Positions 1-8,097 are shown, counted from the stretch's first letter. The stretch is 23,028 nt of DNA from DATHBR01 sp036389955 (GCA_036389955.1 DASVVJ010000656.1:1-23028); one strand, 5' to 3'. Notes: a model not told the origin generated them from the letters alone. Made by a program: numbers and translations.

Positions 1-2
1 TG

Positions 3-875
3 GGGTACGAGAAGGTGGCGTCGCTGGCGGGAGGCTACAACCGCTGGAGCGACGCGGCCCTGCCGGTGGAGAAGCCCTTCGTCCTCACCGCCGAGCAGAA
101 GGAGCGCTACCGCCGCCACCTCATCCTCCCCGAGGTGGGCGAGGCCGGGCAGGAGAAGCTGCTGAAGGCCCGGGTGCTGCTGCTGGGCGCGGGCGGGCTG
201 GGCTCGCCGGCGGCGCTCTACCTGGCCGCCGCGGGCGTGGGCACGCTGGGCATCGTCGACTCGGACGTGGTGGACCTGAGCAACCTCCAGCGCCAGGTCA
301 TCCACACCCGCGAGCGCCAGGGCCAGCCCAAGGTGGAGAGCGCCCGCGCCGCCATCGAGGCGCTCAACCCGGATGTGAAGGTGGTGCCCTTCGCCGAGCG
401 CCTCACCTCGCAGAACGTGCTGCGCATCCTCGAGGGCTTCGACATGGTGCTGGACGGCGGGGACAACTTCCCCACCCGCTACCTGCTCAATGACGCCTGC
501 GTCGTGCTGAAGAAGCCCAACATCCACGGCTCCATCTTCCGCTTCGAGGGCCAGGTGACGAGCTTCGTCCCCGGCCAGGGCCCCTGCTACCGCTGCCTCT
601 ACCCTGCCCCGCCGCCGCCGGAGCTGGCGCCCTCGTGCGCCGAGGCCGGCGTGCTCGGCGTGCTGCCCGGCATCATCGGGCTCATGCAGGCCAACGAGGC
701 GCTCAAGCTCATTCTCGGCAAGGGCCAGCCGCTCGTGGGCCGGCTGCTCACCTTCGACGCGCTGGGCACCACCTTCCAGGAGCTCAAGCTGCGCCGCGAC
801 CCCAAGTGCCCCGTCTGCGCTGACGGCGCCAAGGTGGAGTTCATCGACTACGAGCGCTTCTGCGCCACCGCCTGA
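3..875 (+). CDS. moeB: Rhodanese-MoeB/ThiF fusion, sulfur-carrier adenylyltransferase (5' truncated)
   Basis: An E1-like enzyme that adenylates the C-terminal glycine of a small sulfur carrier (MoaD/ThiS type) in molybdopterin or thiamine synthesis. The reading frame is open at the window edge. The first visible residues (GYEKVASLAGGYNRW...LPVE) read like the end of a rhodanese domain, so the true start lies upstream and the GTG at 15 is probably internal. Counting from that GTG, the MoeB domain has the ATP-binding glycine loop GAGGLGSP (59-65), DxxNLQRQ (87-94), GGDNFPTR (148-155), and two zinc pairs, CYRC (191-194) and CPVC (265-268). The rhodanese is N-terminal, whereas in eukaryotic MOCS3/Uba4 it is C-terminal. 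A solo rhodanese follows 12 bp later, probably co-transcribed. The exact carrier partner cannot be told from sequence; ThiF-type use is possible. Confidence 0.9.
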   Translation, partial: GYEKVASLAGGYNRWSDAALPVEKPFVLTAEQKERYRRHLILPEVGEAGQEKLLKARVLLLGAGGLGSPAALYLAAAGVGTLGIVDSDVVDLSNLQRQVIHTRERQGQPKVESARAAIEALNPDVKVVPFAERLTSQNVLRILEGFDMVLDGGDNFPTRYLLNDACVVLKKPNIHGSIFRFEGQVTSFVPGQGPCYRCLYPAPPPPELAPSCAEAGVLGVLPGIIGLMQANEALKLILGKGQPLVGRLLTFDALGTTFQELKLRRDPKCPVCADGAKVEFIDYERFCATA

Positions 876-887
876 CGGAACGCCCCC

Positions 888-1220
888 ATGCCCATTCCGG
901 AGATCTCTCCTCCCGAGCTCGCCGCTCAACTGAAGGGCCCCGCCGAGTCCCGCCCTGCCCTGCTCGACGTGCGCTTTCCGCATGAGCATGAGTACGTGGC
1001 GCTGCCCGGCTCGGTGCTCATTCCCCTGCCCGAGCTGGACGAGCGCGCCGACGAGCTGGAGGCCTTCCGGGGCCGCCCCGTCGTCGTCTACTGCCACCAT
1101 GGCGTGCGCAGCCTGGATGGCGCCGCATACCTGCGCTCACGCGGACTGGACGCCGTGTCGCTCCACGGCGGCATCGAGCTGTACGCGGTGTTGGTGGATT
1201 CCAGCCTGCCGCGCTACTGA
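888..1220 (+). CDS. Single-domain rhodanese (sulfurtransferase)
   Basis: A 110-residue rhodanese-fold protein, the usual size of GlpE-type single-domain enzymes. It carries sulfur as a persulfide on an active-site cysteine. Visible motifs are LLDVRFPHE (25-33), the active loop CHHGVRS (69-75) with Cys69 as the persulfide carrier, and the closing SLHGG (91-95) followed by a D-S-S-L-P-R-Y end like many rhodaneses. The loop matches the catalytic C-x-x-G-x-R-S form, so the protein should be active. It starts at an ATG 12 bp after the MoeB fusion, with no strong Shine-Dalgarno, which suggests coupling. It could supply sulfur to the carrier activated by the upstream enzyme; that link is inferred from position. 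Its stop lies only 14 bp from the convergent kinase gene. Confidence 0.9.
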   Translation: MPIPEISPPELAAQLKGPAESRPALLDVRFPHEHEYVALPGSVLIPLPELDERADELEAFRGRPVVVYCHHGVRSLDGAAYLRSRGLDAVSLHGGIELYAVLVDSSLPRY

Positions 1221-1234
1221 GCGCGCGGCACCGC

Positions 1235-3559
1235 TCAGAGGTACTTCGACAGGTCGACCGCCACCTCGGTGATGTCGCCCCGCTTGATGTTGACCTCGAC
1301 GGGCACCGGCTCCGAGAGCTTGTCGCCGCGCAGCTCCAGCTGGTGCGTTCCCTCCATCAGCTCCAGCTTCGCGCCGGGGAGGACAGCGCCCAGGTCCCTG
1401 CCATCGCGCAGGATGTACAGCTTTCCGGTGTTCTTCGGAGTGATCTTCAGCCGCACGTGCCCCAGGCGGAACTCGCGCTTCAAGCTCTTCGTCTCGCCGG
1501 GCTCGCCAAAGCGCAGGACTTCCTCTTCCTCGGCGTAGATGCCCTGCTCCTGGTTCTCCAGGATGAGCGTGTCCTGAATGTGCGCACCGGACACGGCCTT
1601 GAGCGGCGTCATGCCCAGGTCCGTGAAGGGCTCGGGGCTGCCGCACTTGTCGCTGTGGCGCACCCGCACGTTCACCTTCGGGTTGGTGTCCACCGACACG
1701 AAGACGCTCATGCCGTCGATCGGCTTGCGCATCAGCTTGGGCCAGAACACCACGATGCCCATCGCCACGGCCGCCGCGACGACGATCAGGAAGACCTTCT
1801 TCAGCGTCTCCCCGGAGACCGAAGGCACCCGGATGCGCACCTCCGCCGGCTTGCGCGCTGGGGCCGCAGGCTCCTCGTCCTCCACTCCCCGCGCCCGCTT
1901 CGCAGGAGGCGCGGCCACCTTCGCATCCACCCGGCTGGAGGTACGCCGGCGCGGCGCTGGCTCCGGCGGGGCCTCGGCCTGCTGCGCCCGGCTCAGCTGC
2001 CCGGTACGGCGCCGCGCCGGCAGCGGCAGCGTGTCCTGCGCATCATCCCGATCGGGCGGAGGCAGGCGCGTGCGCTCGGGATCCGCATCCGGATCATCTT
2101 CGTACCCCGCCCGCATCTCGGCCGCGGCGATCGCGGCCCGCGAGGCCCTGGGCGCCGGCATCGGCGGATCCTCGTACGGAGGATCCTCCTCATACTCCGG
2201 CTCCTCCTGGATCGGCGCCACCCGGGGGCTGGAGCGGCGCGGAGCCGAAGCGTCGGTGATGCGCACGTCCGAGCGCGACGGGGTGCGCGCCACGGCCGTC
2301 TGGCCCGCGCTCGTGCCACGGCGGGGAGCCTGGGGCGTCTCACCCGTGCGGCGGCGAGCCACCGCCGTGCCCGCGGGCGCCGCGTACTCGGCCATCTCCT
2401 CGGCCAGCGACATGGTGCGCGTGCCGGGCCGTGCCCCCACCGAGGTGCCCCGCGAACGCGGCGGCTCCGGCGGCGGCTCGGCCCGCACGTCCGCCATGCT
2501 CGGCGAGGAACGCCGGCTGCTCGAGTTGGAGACCGGCTCCGGGGTGCGCTCGGGCGCAGGCATTGGCGGAGCCTGGCCGGAGTTGCGCGAGTCCTCGATC
2601 GGGCTGTTCGGCTGCGGCACCCCGGACTGCTTCTCCTCCTGGAGCCGGTCGGCGAACAGCGTCTCCATCAGCTCGGAGATCTGCACCGAGCTGGCCACCA
2701 CGCCCTGGGTGACGAGCGTCTCCTCGAGGGCCACCTGGAACTGGCGCGCGTCGCGGTACCGGTCGTCCGCGGCCTTGGCCAGCGCGTTCATCACCACCGG
2801 ATCCAGCTCGGGCGGAACGTCGGTGACCTCGGACGGCGGAGGAATGGCGCACTCGAGCGCCGCCTGCAGCGTGCCCAGCTCCGAGTCGCGCTTGAGCGGG
2901 CGCTGGCCGGTGAGCAGCTCGTACAGCACCAGCCCGATGGCGAAGATGTCCGCGCGGTGGTCCAGCGGCTTGCCCGCGGCCTGCTCGGGCGCCATGTACG
3001 CGAACTTGCCCTTGATGGCGCCCGACTTCGTCAGGCCCACCTGATCGGCTGCCTTGGCGATGCCGAAGTCCACCAGCTTCACCGAGCCGTCGAAGCTGAT
3101 CAGGATGTTCTGCGGAGAGATGTCGCGGTGGACGACCTTCAGCGGCCGGCCGTTGGCATCCGTGCGCGTGTGCGCGTAGTACAGGCCCTCACACGCGCTG
3201 GCGACGATGCGGATGGCCAGGGGGCGGGCGATCCACTGCCCGGCGCTCCAGGCCTTGCGCATCACCCGGCCCAGGTCCTCTCCGTGGATGAACTCCATGG
3301 AGATGAAGTAGGTGCCGTTGGCCTCACCGAACTCGTAGACCTGGGCGATGTTCGGGTGGTTGAAGTTGGCGGCGATCAGCGCCTCGTTCTTGAACATCTC
3401 CACGAACTCGCGGTCCTCGGCCAGGTGCGGGAGGATGCGCTTGATCACCACGTTCTTGGCGAAGCCCTCGATGCCGGCCTGGCGCGCAAGCCACACCTCG
3501 GCCATACCGCCCGTGGCGAGCTTCTTCAGAAGCTGATATTTGCCGAAGAGTTGGGTCAT
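1235..3559 (-). CDS. Membrane-anchored Ser/Thr protein kinase (Pkn type)
   Basis: A 774-residue eukaryotic-like protein kinase. The kinase domain (about 8-280) has a glycine loop ATGGMAEV (15-22), VVIK with Lys40, αC Glu59, HRDISPQN (144-151, catalytic Asp146), DFG (164-166) and MAPE (189-192). All catalytic residues are present. I associate the HRDISPQN form with myxobacterial kinases. A Pro/Arg/Ser-rich linker (about 310-580) with many possible phosphosites leads to one transmembrane helix (about 588-606, FLIVVAAAVAMGIVVFW). A periplasmic C-terminal part (about 611-774) looks β-rich and PEGA-like and may sense or bind something outside the membrane. The start MTQLFGKYQLL places the kinase domain at the very N-terminus. 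The frame stays open upstream to 4198, but that is antisense shadow of the next gene. Substrates cannot be inferred. Confidence 0.95.
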   Translation of the reverse strand: MTQLFGKYQLLKKLATGGMAEVWLARQAGIEGFAKNVVIKRILPHLAEDREFVEMFKNEALIAANFNHPNIAQVYEFGEANGTYFISMEFIHGEDLGRVMRKAWSAGQWIARPLAIRIVASACEGLYYAHTRTDANGRPLKVVHRDISPQNILISFDGSVKLVDFGIAKAADQVGLTKSGAIKGKFAYMAPEQAAGKPLDHRADIFAIGLVLYELLTGQRPLKRDSELGTLQAALECAIPPPSEVTDVPPELDPVVMNALAKAADDRYRDARQFQVALEETLVTQGVVASSVQISELMETLFADRLQEEKQSGVPQPNSPIEDSRNSGQAPPMPAPERTPEPVSNSSSRRSSPSMADVRAEPPPEPPRSRGTSVGARPGTRTMSLAEEMAEYAAPAGTAVARRRTGETPQAPRRGTSAGQTAVARTPSRSDVRITDASAPRRSSPRVAPIQEEPEYEEDPPYEDPPMPAPRASRAAIAAAEMRAGYEDDPDADPERTRLPPPDRDDAQDTLPLPARRRTGQLSRAQQAEAPPEPAPRRRTSSRVDAKVAAPPAKRARGVEDEEPAAPARKPAEVRIRVPSVSGETLKKVFLIVVAAAVAMGIVVFWPKLMRKPIDGMSVFVSVDTNPKVNVRVRHSDKCGSPEPFTDLGMTPLKAVSGAHIQDTLILENQEQGIYAEEEEVLRFGEPGETKSLKREFRLGHVRLKITPKNTGKLYILRDGRDLGAVLPGAKLELMEGTHQLELRGDKLSEPVPVEVNIKRGDITEVAVDLSKYL

Positions 3560-3652
3560 CCCGGGTAGCTCGCCGCGGGAAGCAAGCTCAGGTGGTGGTC
3601 CGTGAAGGCACGGCATCTTAGGCCGAGGAACCGGAAGAGGCAAAGCAGTCTG
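3560..3652. promoter_or_regulatory. Divergent intergenic region, kinase gene / exported protein gene
   Basis: About 93 bp separate the two divergent start codons chosen here, so both promoters should lie in or near it. I see no convincing -35/-10 pair or operator palindrome. If the alternative GTG at 3602 were used for the plus-strand gene, the shared region would shrink to about 42 bp, which argues mildly for the ATG at 3653. Confidence 0.35.
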
Positions 3653-4366
3653 ATGGCTGCCTGGCGGTGGTTGCTGGGAGCCAGCCTGCTCGCCTGCGGA
3701 CTGGCGGTAGCCCAGCCGCTCCCCCAGTCCCTGGGCAAGCCGGACCGCATCGCCGTGGACCGGCGCAGCAACAAGGTATTGGAGCTGTCCTGGTCGGACG
3801 CCGAAGAGCGTCTCAAGGGCAGCCTCCAGCCGGACGTGCCCCGCGCCGGTGAGCCGCTCAAGGTCCTGCTGCATGTAGGCAGCTTCGAGGGGGCCGAGTT
3901 CCAGGGGCCCCTCACCGTCACCCTGCGCCAGGCGGGCATGGTGCAGGGCGAGACGAAGCTGGTCACCCGGGGCCCGGTCAACTGGGTGACGGAGTTCACG
4001 CCCCAGGAGGACGGCCCCCACACGCTCAGCGTGAGCTTCCGCACCACCCGTCACAAGGTGCTCAACGCCGACTTCGAGGTGGCCCCCAGCCTGGTGCCCC
4101 GCACCATCATCTGGAGCCTGGTGGGGCTCATGGCGGTGGCGGCGCTGGCCTTTGGCATCCGCTCGTTGACGCGCCCGGAGAAGGCACCGGAAGTGCATCC
4201 GGTGCTTGCCGAGCTGCGCGCGGCGGAGTCCGCACCTGCCCCCACGCCCGCGCAGGTTTCCCCTCCTGCCAGTACCCCTCCGGCGAGCGCGGCGGAGGGA
4301 TCGGCTGGGGGGAGTGGGACTGAAAGCTCTACCGGATCTGCGCCGGATAAACCTTCAGCGCTGTAA
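3653..4366 (+). CDS. Exported membrane-anchored protein, possible YtkA/FixH-like domain
   Basis: A 237-residue protein of unknown function. The N-terminus (MAAWRWLLGASLLACGLAVAQ) is a signal peptide. It could be cut after AVA (residues 18-20), or used as a lipobox at LLAC (Cys15). An extracytoplasmic domain (about 60-145) looks like a β-sandwich, with strands such as LTVTLRQAG and HTLSVSFR and the turn EDGPHT. This recalls YtkA/FixH-type domains, but I am not sure. One transmembrane segment (about 152-168, IIWSLVGLMAVAALAFGI) is followed by a cytoplasmic Pro/Ala/Ser-rich tail. I chose ATG 3653 because the signal peptide begins there; a GTG at 3602 adds 17 basic residues. The gene is divergent from the kinase and 179 bp ahead of the porin gene, so it may be separately transcribed. 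Confidence 0.8.
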   Translation: MAAWRWLLGASLLACGLAVAQPLPQSLGKPDRIAVDRRSNKVLELSWSDAEERLKGSLQPDVPRAGEPLKVLLHVGSFEGAEFQGPLTVTLRQAGMVQGETKLVTRGPVNWVTEFTPQEDGPHTLSVSFRTTRHKVLNADFEVAPSLVPRTIIWSLVGLMAVAALAFGIRSLTRPEKAPEVHPVLAELRAAESAPAPTPAQVSPPASTPPASAAEGSAGGSGTESSTGSAPDKPSAL

Positions 4367-4545
4367 CTCCGTAAGGCGCGGCGGAACCCTTTCAGGGAAC
4401 GGCGCTTCCCAGCCGTGGAGCTATCCCGGCTGAATCACGGCGCTTTCCTGGCGAGGCCCTCGAGGCGCCGTCGTGTTCCCGACGCTTCTCCACCGGGCAT
4501 CCGCGTTGCAGACACAGTCTCCGGGCCGCGGCTTGGAGGCAGGGC
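4367..4545 (+). promoter_or_regulatory. 179-bp leader with imperfect inverted repeat before the porin operon
   Basis: This is the only sizeable gap ahead of the five-gene unit and should hold its promoter or leader. It contains an imperfect stem: GCCGTG (4412-4417) pairs with CACGGC (4436-4441), with an inner AGC/GGCT pairing. A smaller CCCT-TTC-AGGG hairpin lies just upstream (about 4387-4397). Neither has a T-tract. They could be a weak terminator of the upstream gene or a leader structure. I see no clear Pho box. A good Shine-Dalgarno GGAGG (4535-4539) ends 6 nt before the ATG. Confidence 0.3.
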
Positions 4546-5664
4546 ATGGCGGGTGGGCGTGGGGTGGAAAAAAATTGGCGGGGCTTTCTCGCCGCGGTCC
4601 TTTTCTGCACGCCCGCGTTGGCGCAGGAGCAGGTGGCCGATGCGTCCGTGGTGACGGAGGCGCCCGTGGTGACGACGGCGCCCGCGGTGACCACCGAGGA
4701 GCCGGCCAAGAAGAAGAAGAAGGCGCCCAAGACGGAGTCGCTGGGTGAGGCGCCCAACGAGGCCGACGACACGGTGCCGGAGAAGAGCCTGCGCGTGTTC
4801 GGGCGGGTGTTCGCCCGGGCCAGCGCGGATGAGCGGGAGGACTTCTCGCGCTCGCTGTCGGTGGAGTCGGCCCGCGTGGGGGTGAGCACCTCCTTCGAGT
4901 ACGTCGAGGCGGAGGTGAGCGCGGATCTCTCCTCCAAGTCGATCCTGAAGGATGCGTTCGTCCGGCTGGCGGACAGCAAGAAGCGGCTGCGCCTCTATGG
5001 TGGCCAGTTCAAGGCGCCCTTCCTGGCGCGCACGCTGGAGTCCTCGTGGGGCCTGCCGCTGATGCAGCGCGGCCTGGTGGAGGACTACCTGACGGACACA
5101 CACGAGCTGGGTGGGCGGCGCATGGGTTTGATGGGTGAGGTGCGGCTCAAGGAGCTGTGGAACTTCAAGTTCTCCGGCGGCCTCTTCGAGGGCTCGAAGG
5201 ACGAGCTGGGCAAGCGCACCAGCGAGGATGCGGCGGCGCGCGTGAGCGTGAGCCCCTTCAAGGGCCTGACGGTGGGGGCCAGCAGCTACCTGGCGCAGGT
5301 GATGGAGGGCACACGCCGGCACGCGCTGGCGGCGGAGGGGGCGCTGAAGCTGGGAGGGCTGATGGTGTCGGGCGAGATCGTCACCGGGCAGCTGGCGCTG
5401 GGGCCCTTCACCGGGCAGCTGGCGCTGGTGAGCTACATGCTGCCCGTGGGAGAGGACAAGCAGTGGGCGCTGCAGCCGGTGGTGGGCGCCGAGGCGCTCC
5501 AGCTGCGGGGCGACGTGGCGGGCCGTGGCTGGTCGGCCGTGGGCGGCCTCAACGTGCTGCTGTCCGACGCGTTCAAGGCGCAGTTGCAAGCCGAGCACGC
5601 GCTGAGGCCGGGTGACGAGGTGCCAGGCACCGAGTTCTCGCTACAGCTGGCAACCCGCTTCTAG
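4546..5664 (+). CDS. Outer-membrane porin-like β-barrel protein (OprO/OprP-like?)
   Basis: A 372-residue predicted outer-membrane protein. A signal peptide ends at PALA (23-26). A low-complexity T/V/E/K segment with a lysine run (55-59) comes next. From residue 80 on there are alternating amphipathic strands (LRVFGRVFAR, VGVSTSFEYVEAEVSAD, RLRLYGGQFKAPF, LWNFKFSGGLFEG) and the protein ends in LATRF; a C-terminal aromatic is typical of BAM-assembled barrels. 'GQFKAPF...RTLESS' recalls phosphate-selective porins O/P, which is a family-level guess. Start: ATG 4546 has GGAGG 6 nt upstream. A GTG at 4564 would give a more compact signal peptide. An A7 run (4568-4574) sits in the signal-peptide coding region. 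The VTC-domain gene follows 15 bp later, so it probably heads the operon. Confidence 0.82.
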   Translation: MAGGRGVEKNWRGFLAAVLFCTPALAQEQVADASVVTEAPVVTTAPAVTTEEPAKKKKKAPKTESLGEAPNEADDTVPEKSLRVFGRVFARASADEREDFSRSLSVESARVGVSTSFEYVEAEVSADLSSKSILKDAFVRLADSKKRLRLYGGQFKAPFLARTLESSWGLPLMQRGLVEDYLTDTHELGGRRMGLMGEVRLKELWNFKFSGGLFEGSKDELGKRTSEDAAARVSVSPFKGLTVGASSYLAQVMEGTRRHALAAEGALKLGGLMVSGEIVTGQLALGPFTGQLALVSYMLPVGEDKQWALQPVVGAEALQLRGDVAGRGWSAVGGLNVLLSDAFKAQLQAEHALRPGDEVPGTEFSLQLATRF

Positions 5665-5679
5665 GCACGGAGGCTCGAC

Positions 5680-6396
5680 ATGCTCTCGTTCGCCGAAGGG
5701 GAAGTCACCAAGCTGCGCCGCGAGTTCAAGCTCGTGCTGCCCGGAGAGAGCGCGGCGAAGCTGTGCGCGCGGCTGTCCGCGGAGCTGGAGGGGTGCCTTC
5801 CGCCTCCCACGCGCATCGTGTCCGTGTACTTCGACAAGCCGGGTTATCCGCTCGCGCAGCGCGCGGTGCTTACCCCGCAGGACTGCCTGAAGGTCCGCAC
5901 CAAGGAGTACTCGCCGGACGTGGGCGCGGGCGGGGTGCAGCGCGTGGTGCTGGAGGTGAAACGCGAGCGCAACGGGGTGACGCAGAAGCGCCGGGTCTGG
6001 GTGCCCCGGGCACAGCTGAGCAGTGTGATTCGCGGCGCGGGCGGCCTGCTGCCGCTGATCGCCGGGGGCCGGCTGCTGCCAGTGCTGGGCGTCACCTACC
6101 GGCGGCACGTGTACCAGGCCTCGCATGCCTGGCGGGTGACGGTGGACCGGGACATCGGCTTCCACCATGTGACGCCCGAGCTGGCGCTGTCCGACACGAC
6201 GCTCACCGCCGAGAGGCTGGGGGCGCCGCTGTTCGAGGACGGGCGGGTGGTGATCGAGGTGAAGCACCTGGGTGAGGAACTGCCAGCGTGGCTGGCGGCG
6301 CTGCACCCGGGGAGCCAGAGACCGGCTTACAGCAAGTTCGCCGAGGGCATGGCGAAGGTGCATGCCTTCGGCGCGGATGAGGTTCTTGGGGGTTAG
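5680..6396 (+). CDS. VTC-domain protein (polyphosphate-polymerase-like)
   Basis: A 238-residue protein consisting of one VTC domain, the triphosphate-tunnel fold of yeast Vtc4, which makes polyphosphate from ATP. The tunnel motifs appear in order: RREFK (13-17), VSVYFD (47-52), CLKVRTKEY (69-77), VVLEVKRE (89-96), TYRRHVY (139-145), WRVTVDRDI (151-159), VVIEVKH (190-196) and YSKF (217-220). The acidic and basic residues expected to line the tunnel are thus retained, so activity is plausible. Other bacterial VTC proteins have no proven product, so anionic-polymer or triphosphate substrates remain possible. The Shine-Dalgarno CGGAGG lies before the ATG. It sits between the porin and kinase-repeat genes, and a DUF4956 gene is close by; VTC with DUF4956 is, as I recall, a common bacterial pairing. 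Confidence 0.9.
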   Translation: MLSFAEGEVTKLRREFKLVLPGESAAKLCARLSAELEGCLPPPTRIVSVYFDKPGYPLAQRAVLTPQDCLKVRTKEYSPDVGAGGVQRVVLEVKRERNGVTQKRRVWVPRAQLSSVIRGAGGLLPLIAGGRLLPVLGVTYRRHVYQASHAWRVTVDRDIGFHHVTPELALSDTTLTAERLGAPLFEDGRVVIEVKHLGEELPAWLAALHPGSQRPAYSKFAEGMAKVHAFGADEVLGG

Positions 6397-6402
6397 TGCA
6401 TC

Positions 6403-8097
6403 GTGTTCATCGACTTTGAAGGCATCGACGGCAGCGGCAAGACGACCCTCTCCAACCTGCTGGCCACCCGGCTGCGCAGACTGGGCCACAAGGTGGCGCA
6501 CGCGCGCGAGGGAGGCGAGTTGCAATCGCCCATCGCCCGGCGCATCCGTGAGCTGACGCGGGACTCGCGGCTGTTGGAAATGGGGGCGCGCACCGAGTTC
6601 TTCCTCAATGTGGCGCGGGATGCGCAGCAGCTCGAGGAGGTGATCGCCCCGGCACTGGCGCGGGGCGAGGTGTGCATCAGCGATCGCTACCTGTACTCGC
6701 AGCTGGCGCTGAGCGGCGGCGGGCGCAACCTGCCCGTGCCGGAGCTCGAGCCCGTGTGCGAGATGGCGTCGCGGGGCATCTGGCCGGACCTCGTCATCCT
6801 GGTGGACGTGGAGCCGGACCTGGCGCGGCTGCGCAAGCGGCTGGGCAAGCTGAAGGATGGCCGGAGCAACGACACCGACAGCCGCAAGGGGCTGGTGGGC
6901 GCGGGGCTGGCCGTGCGCGTGCGCGAGGCGTTCCTGGAGATGGCGCGCAAGGATCCGTCGCGCTGGCTCATCATCGAGAACAACGATCAGCCGCTGTGGG
7001 TGCTGGAACAGCGCATCGTGGACGCGGTGGTGGCGCGGCTGGAGGGGCGCGATCCGCAGGTGCAGCGCATCAGCCCGGTGAGCACGGTGACGCCGGGCCC
7101 GGTGACGGTGGACAGTGTGGAGGAGCGCTTCTTCCACGCGCTGGACTCGTTGGAGGTGCGTGAGCCCTCGCTCGCGGTGTGGATGTTGGGAGGCCTGCCG
7201 GGGCTGGCGGCACACCAGCGGCGGCTGGCGGCGGTGGAGCGCTTCCCGGGGCTGGCGGTGCGCAGCCTGCTGGGGCTGGAGGACGAGGCCTCGTGGGCGC
7301 TGCGCGAGCTGTTGGCCAAGGTGGTGCCGGTGGACGTGGCCACCAGCCTGGGCATCAGCACGTCGCCCCGGGCCATGGCGCTGCGCGAGCAGCTCTACCC
7401 CCTGGCCCCCGGGGAGGTGCTGGCGGGCCTCAAGCGCAACAACAGCGCCGAGGCCTGGGCCCTGCGTGAGCGTGGCCTGCAGGAGCGCAGGCTCGCGGAG
7501 GTGATCCTGAGCACCACGGGCCTGGAAGGGGCCACGGCCTCGTCCATCCGGGAGCTGGGCCTGCAGAAGAAGCTGTACTCCGAGGTGGCGCGCAGCCTCA
7601 CGGGCCTGAAGGGTGAGCGGGTGGATGCGCTGCGCGGCACGCTGCTGGCGCATGATCGGCTCTCCGTGCTGCGCAGCATCAACGGCGTGGACTCGCCATT
7701 CGCCAGCGCCCTGCGCTCGGAGCTGGCGGGCAAGGCGCTGAAGCTGGTGCTGCGCTCGCTCACGGGCCTCACCACCGAGGAGTCCTTCGTGCTGCGCGAG
7801 CACGGGGCGCCGGTGACGAAGGAGGCCATCGACTCGCTGGACGGGCTGGATGATCCGCGCGCGTGGCAGCTGCGCGAGGCGTATGCGGACCGCTGGCCGG
7901 CCACGGTGCTGTCCTCGCTCAAGGGGCTGCCGCTGTCGGCCCGGGCCGAGGCGCTCATCACCCGCATCCTGAGCGCCGGGGCCTTGCGGCTGCCGCTGCT
8001 GCGCAACGCCTACAGCGCCATCGCCACTTCGCATGAACTGGCCATTGAGCGCGCGTCGCGCCCGGCCATCAGCACCGAGCCGCGGGTCAGCCTCTAA
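6403..8097 (+). CDS. Thymidylate-kinase-like P-loop kinase fused to ten 27-residue repeats
   Basis: A 564-residue two-part protein. Residues 1-215 are a TMPK-family nucleoside-monophosphate kinase domain: P-loop GIDGSGKT (7-14), DRY (94-96), a strand LVILVDVEP (130-138) and a basic LID-like stretch (142-161). Ordinary thymidylate kinases end near there (about 210 residues). Here residues 259-528 form about ten tandem repeats starting at 259, 286, 312, 339, 367, 395, 422, 449, 476 and 502, with consensus V-L-x-S-L-x-G-L-x4-A-x2-L-R-E, probably an α-solenoid. The start is GTG 6403, 6 nt after the in-frame stop of the VTC gene; no upstream start is possible without crossing that stop. Its stop overlaps the DUF4956 start (TAATG). 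In this context it is unlikely to be the housekeeping tmk; the substrate may be a nucleotide or a phosphate donor for the VTC system (inference). Confidence 0.88.
   Translation: MFIDFEGIDGSGKTTLSNLLATRLRRLGHKVAHAREGGELQSPIARRIRELTRDSRLLEMGARTEFFLNVARDAQQLEEVIAPALARGEVCISDRYLYSQLALSGGGRNLPVPELEPVCEMASRGIWPDLVILVDVEPDLARLRKRLGKLKDGRSNDTDSRKGLVGAGLAVRVREAFLEMARKDPSRWLIIENNDQPLWVLEQRIVDAVVARLEGRDPQVQRISPVSTVTPGPVTVDSVEERFFHALDSLEVREPSLAVWMLGGLPGLAAHQRRLAAVERFPGLAVRSLLGLEDEASWALRELLAKVVPVDVATSLGISTSPRAMALREQLYPLAPGEVLAGLKRNNSAEAWALRERGLQERRLAEVILSTTGLEGATASSIRELGLQKKLYSEVARSLTGLKGERVDALRGTLLAHDRLSVLRSINGVDSPFASALRSELAGKALKLVLRSLTGLTTEESFVLREHGAPVTKEAIDSLDGLDDPRAWQLREAYADRWPATVLSSLKGLPLSARAEALITRILSAGALRLPLLRNAYSAIATSHELAIERASRPAISTEPRVSL
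7177..7986 (+). repeat. Ten degenerate tandem 27-aa repeats within the kinase-like gene
   Basis: Each unit is 26-28 codons and begins with V/I, then S-L-x-G-L or similar and A-x-x-L-R-E (for example VLRSLTGL...FVLRE and VARSLTGL...DALRG). Phasing is regular across units, but DNA identity between them is low. This indicates an old protein-level solenoid rather than a recent DNA duplication. Confidence 0.8.

Noticed and set aside
1343..3568. 741-codon open frame on the plus strand opposite the kinase gene
   Set aside because: Arg/His/Leu-rich composition with no domain; it is the antisense shadow of a G/C-biased gene.
5641..8034. 797-codon minus-strand frame opposite the VTC and kinase-repeat genes
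   Set aside because: Crosses two well-supported genes, is rich in Arg/Gln/His, and has no signal or motif.
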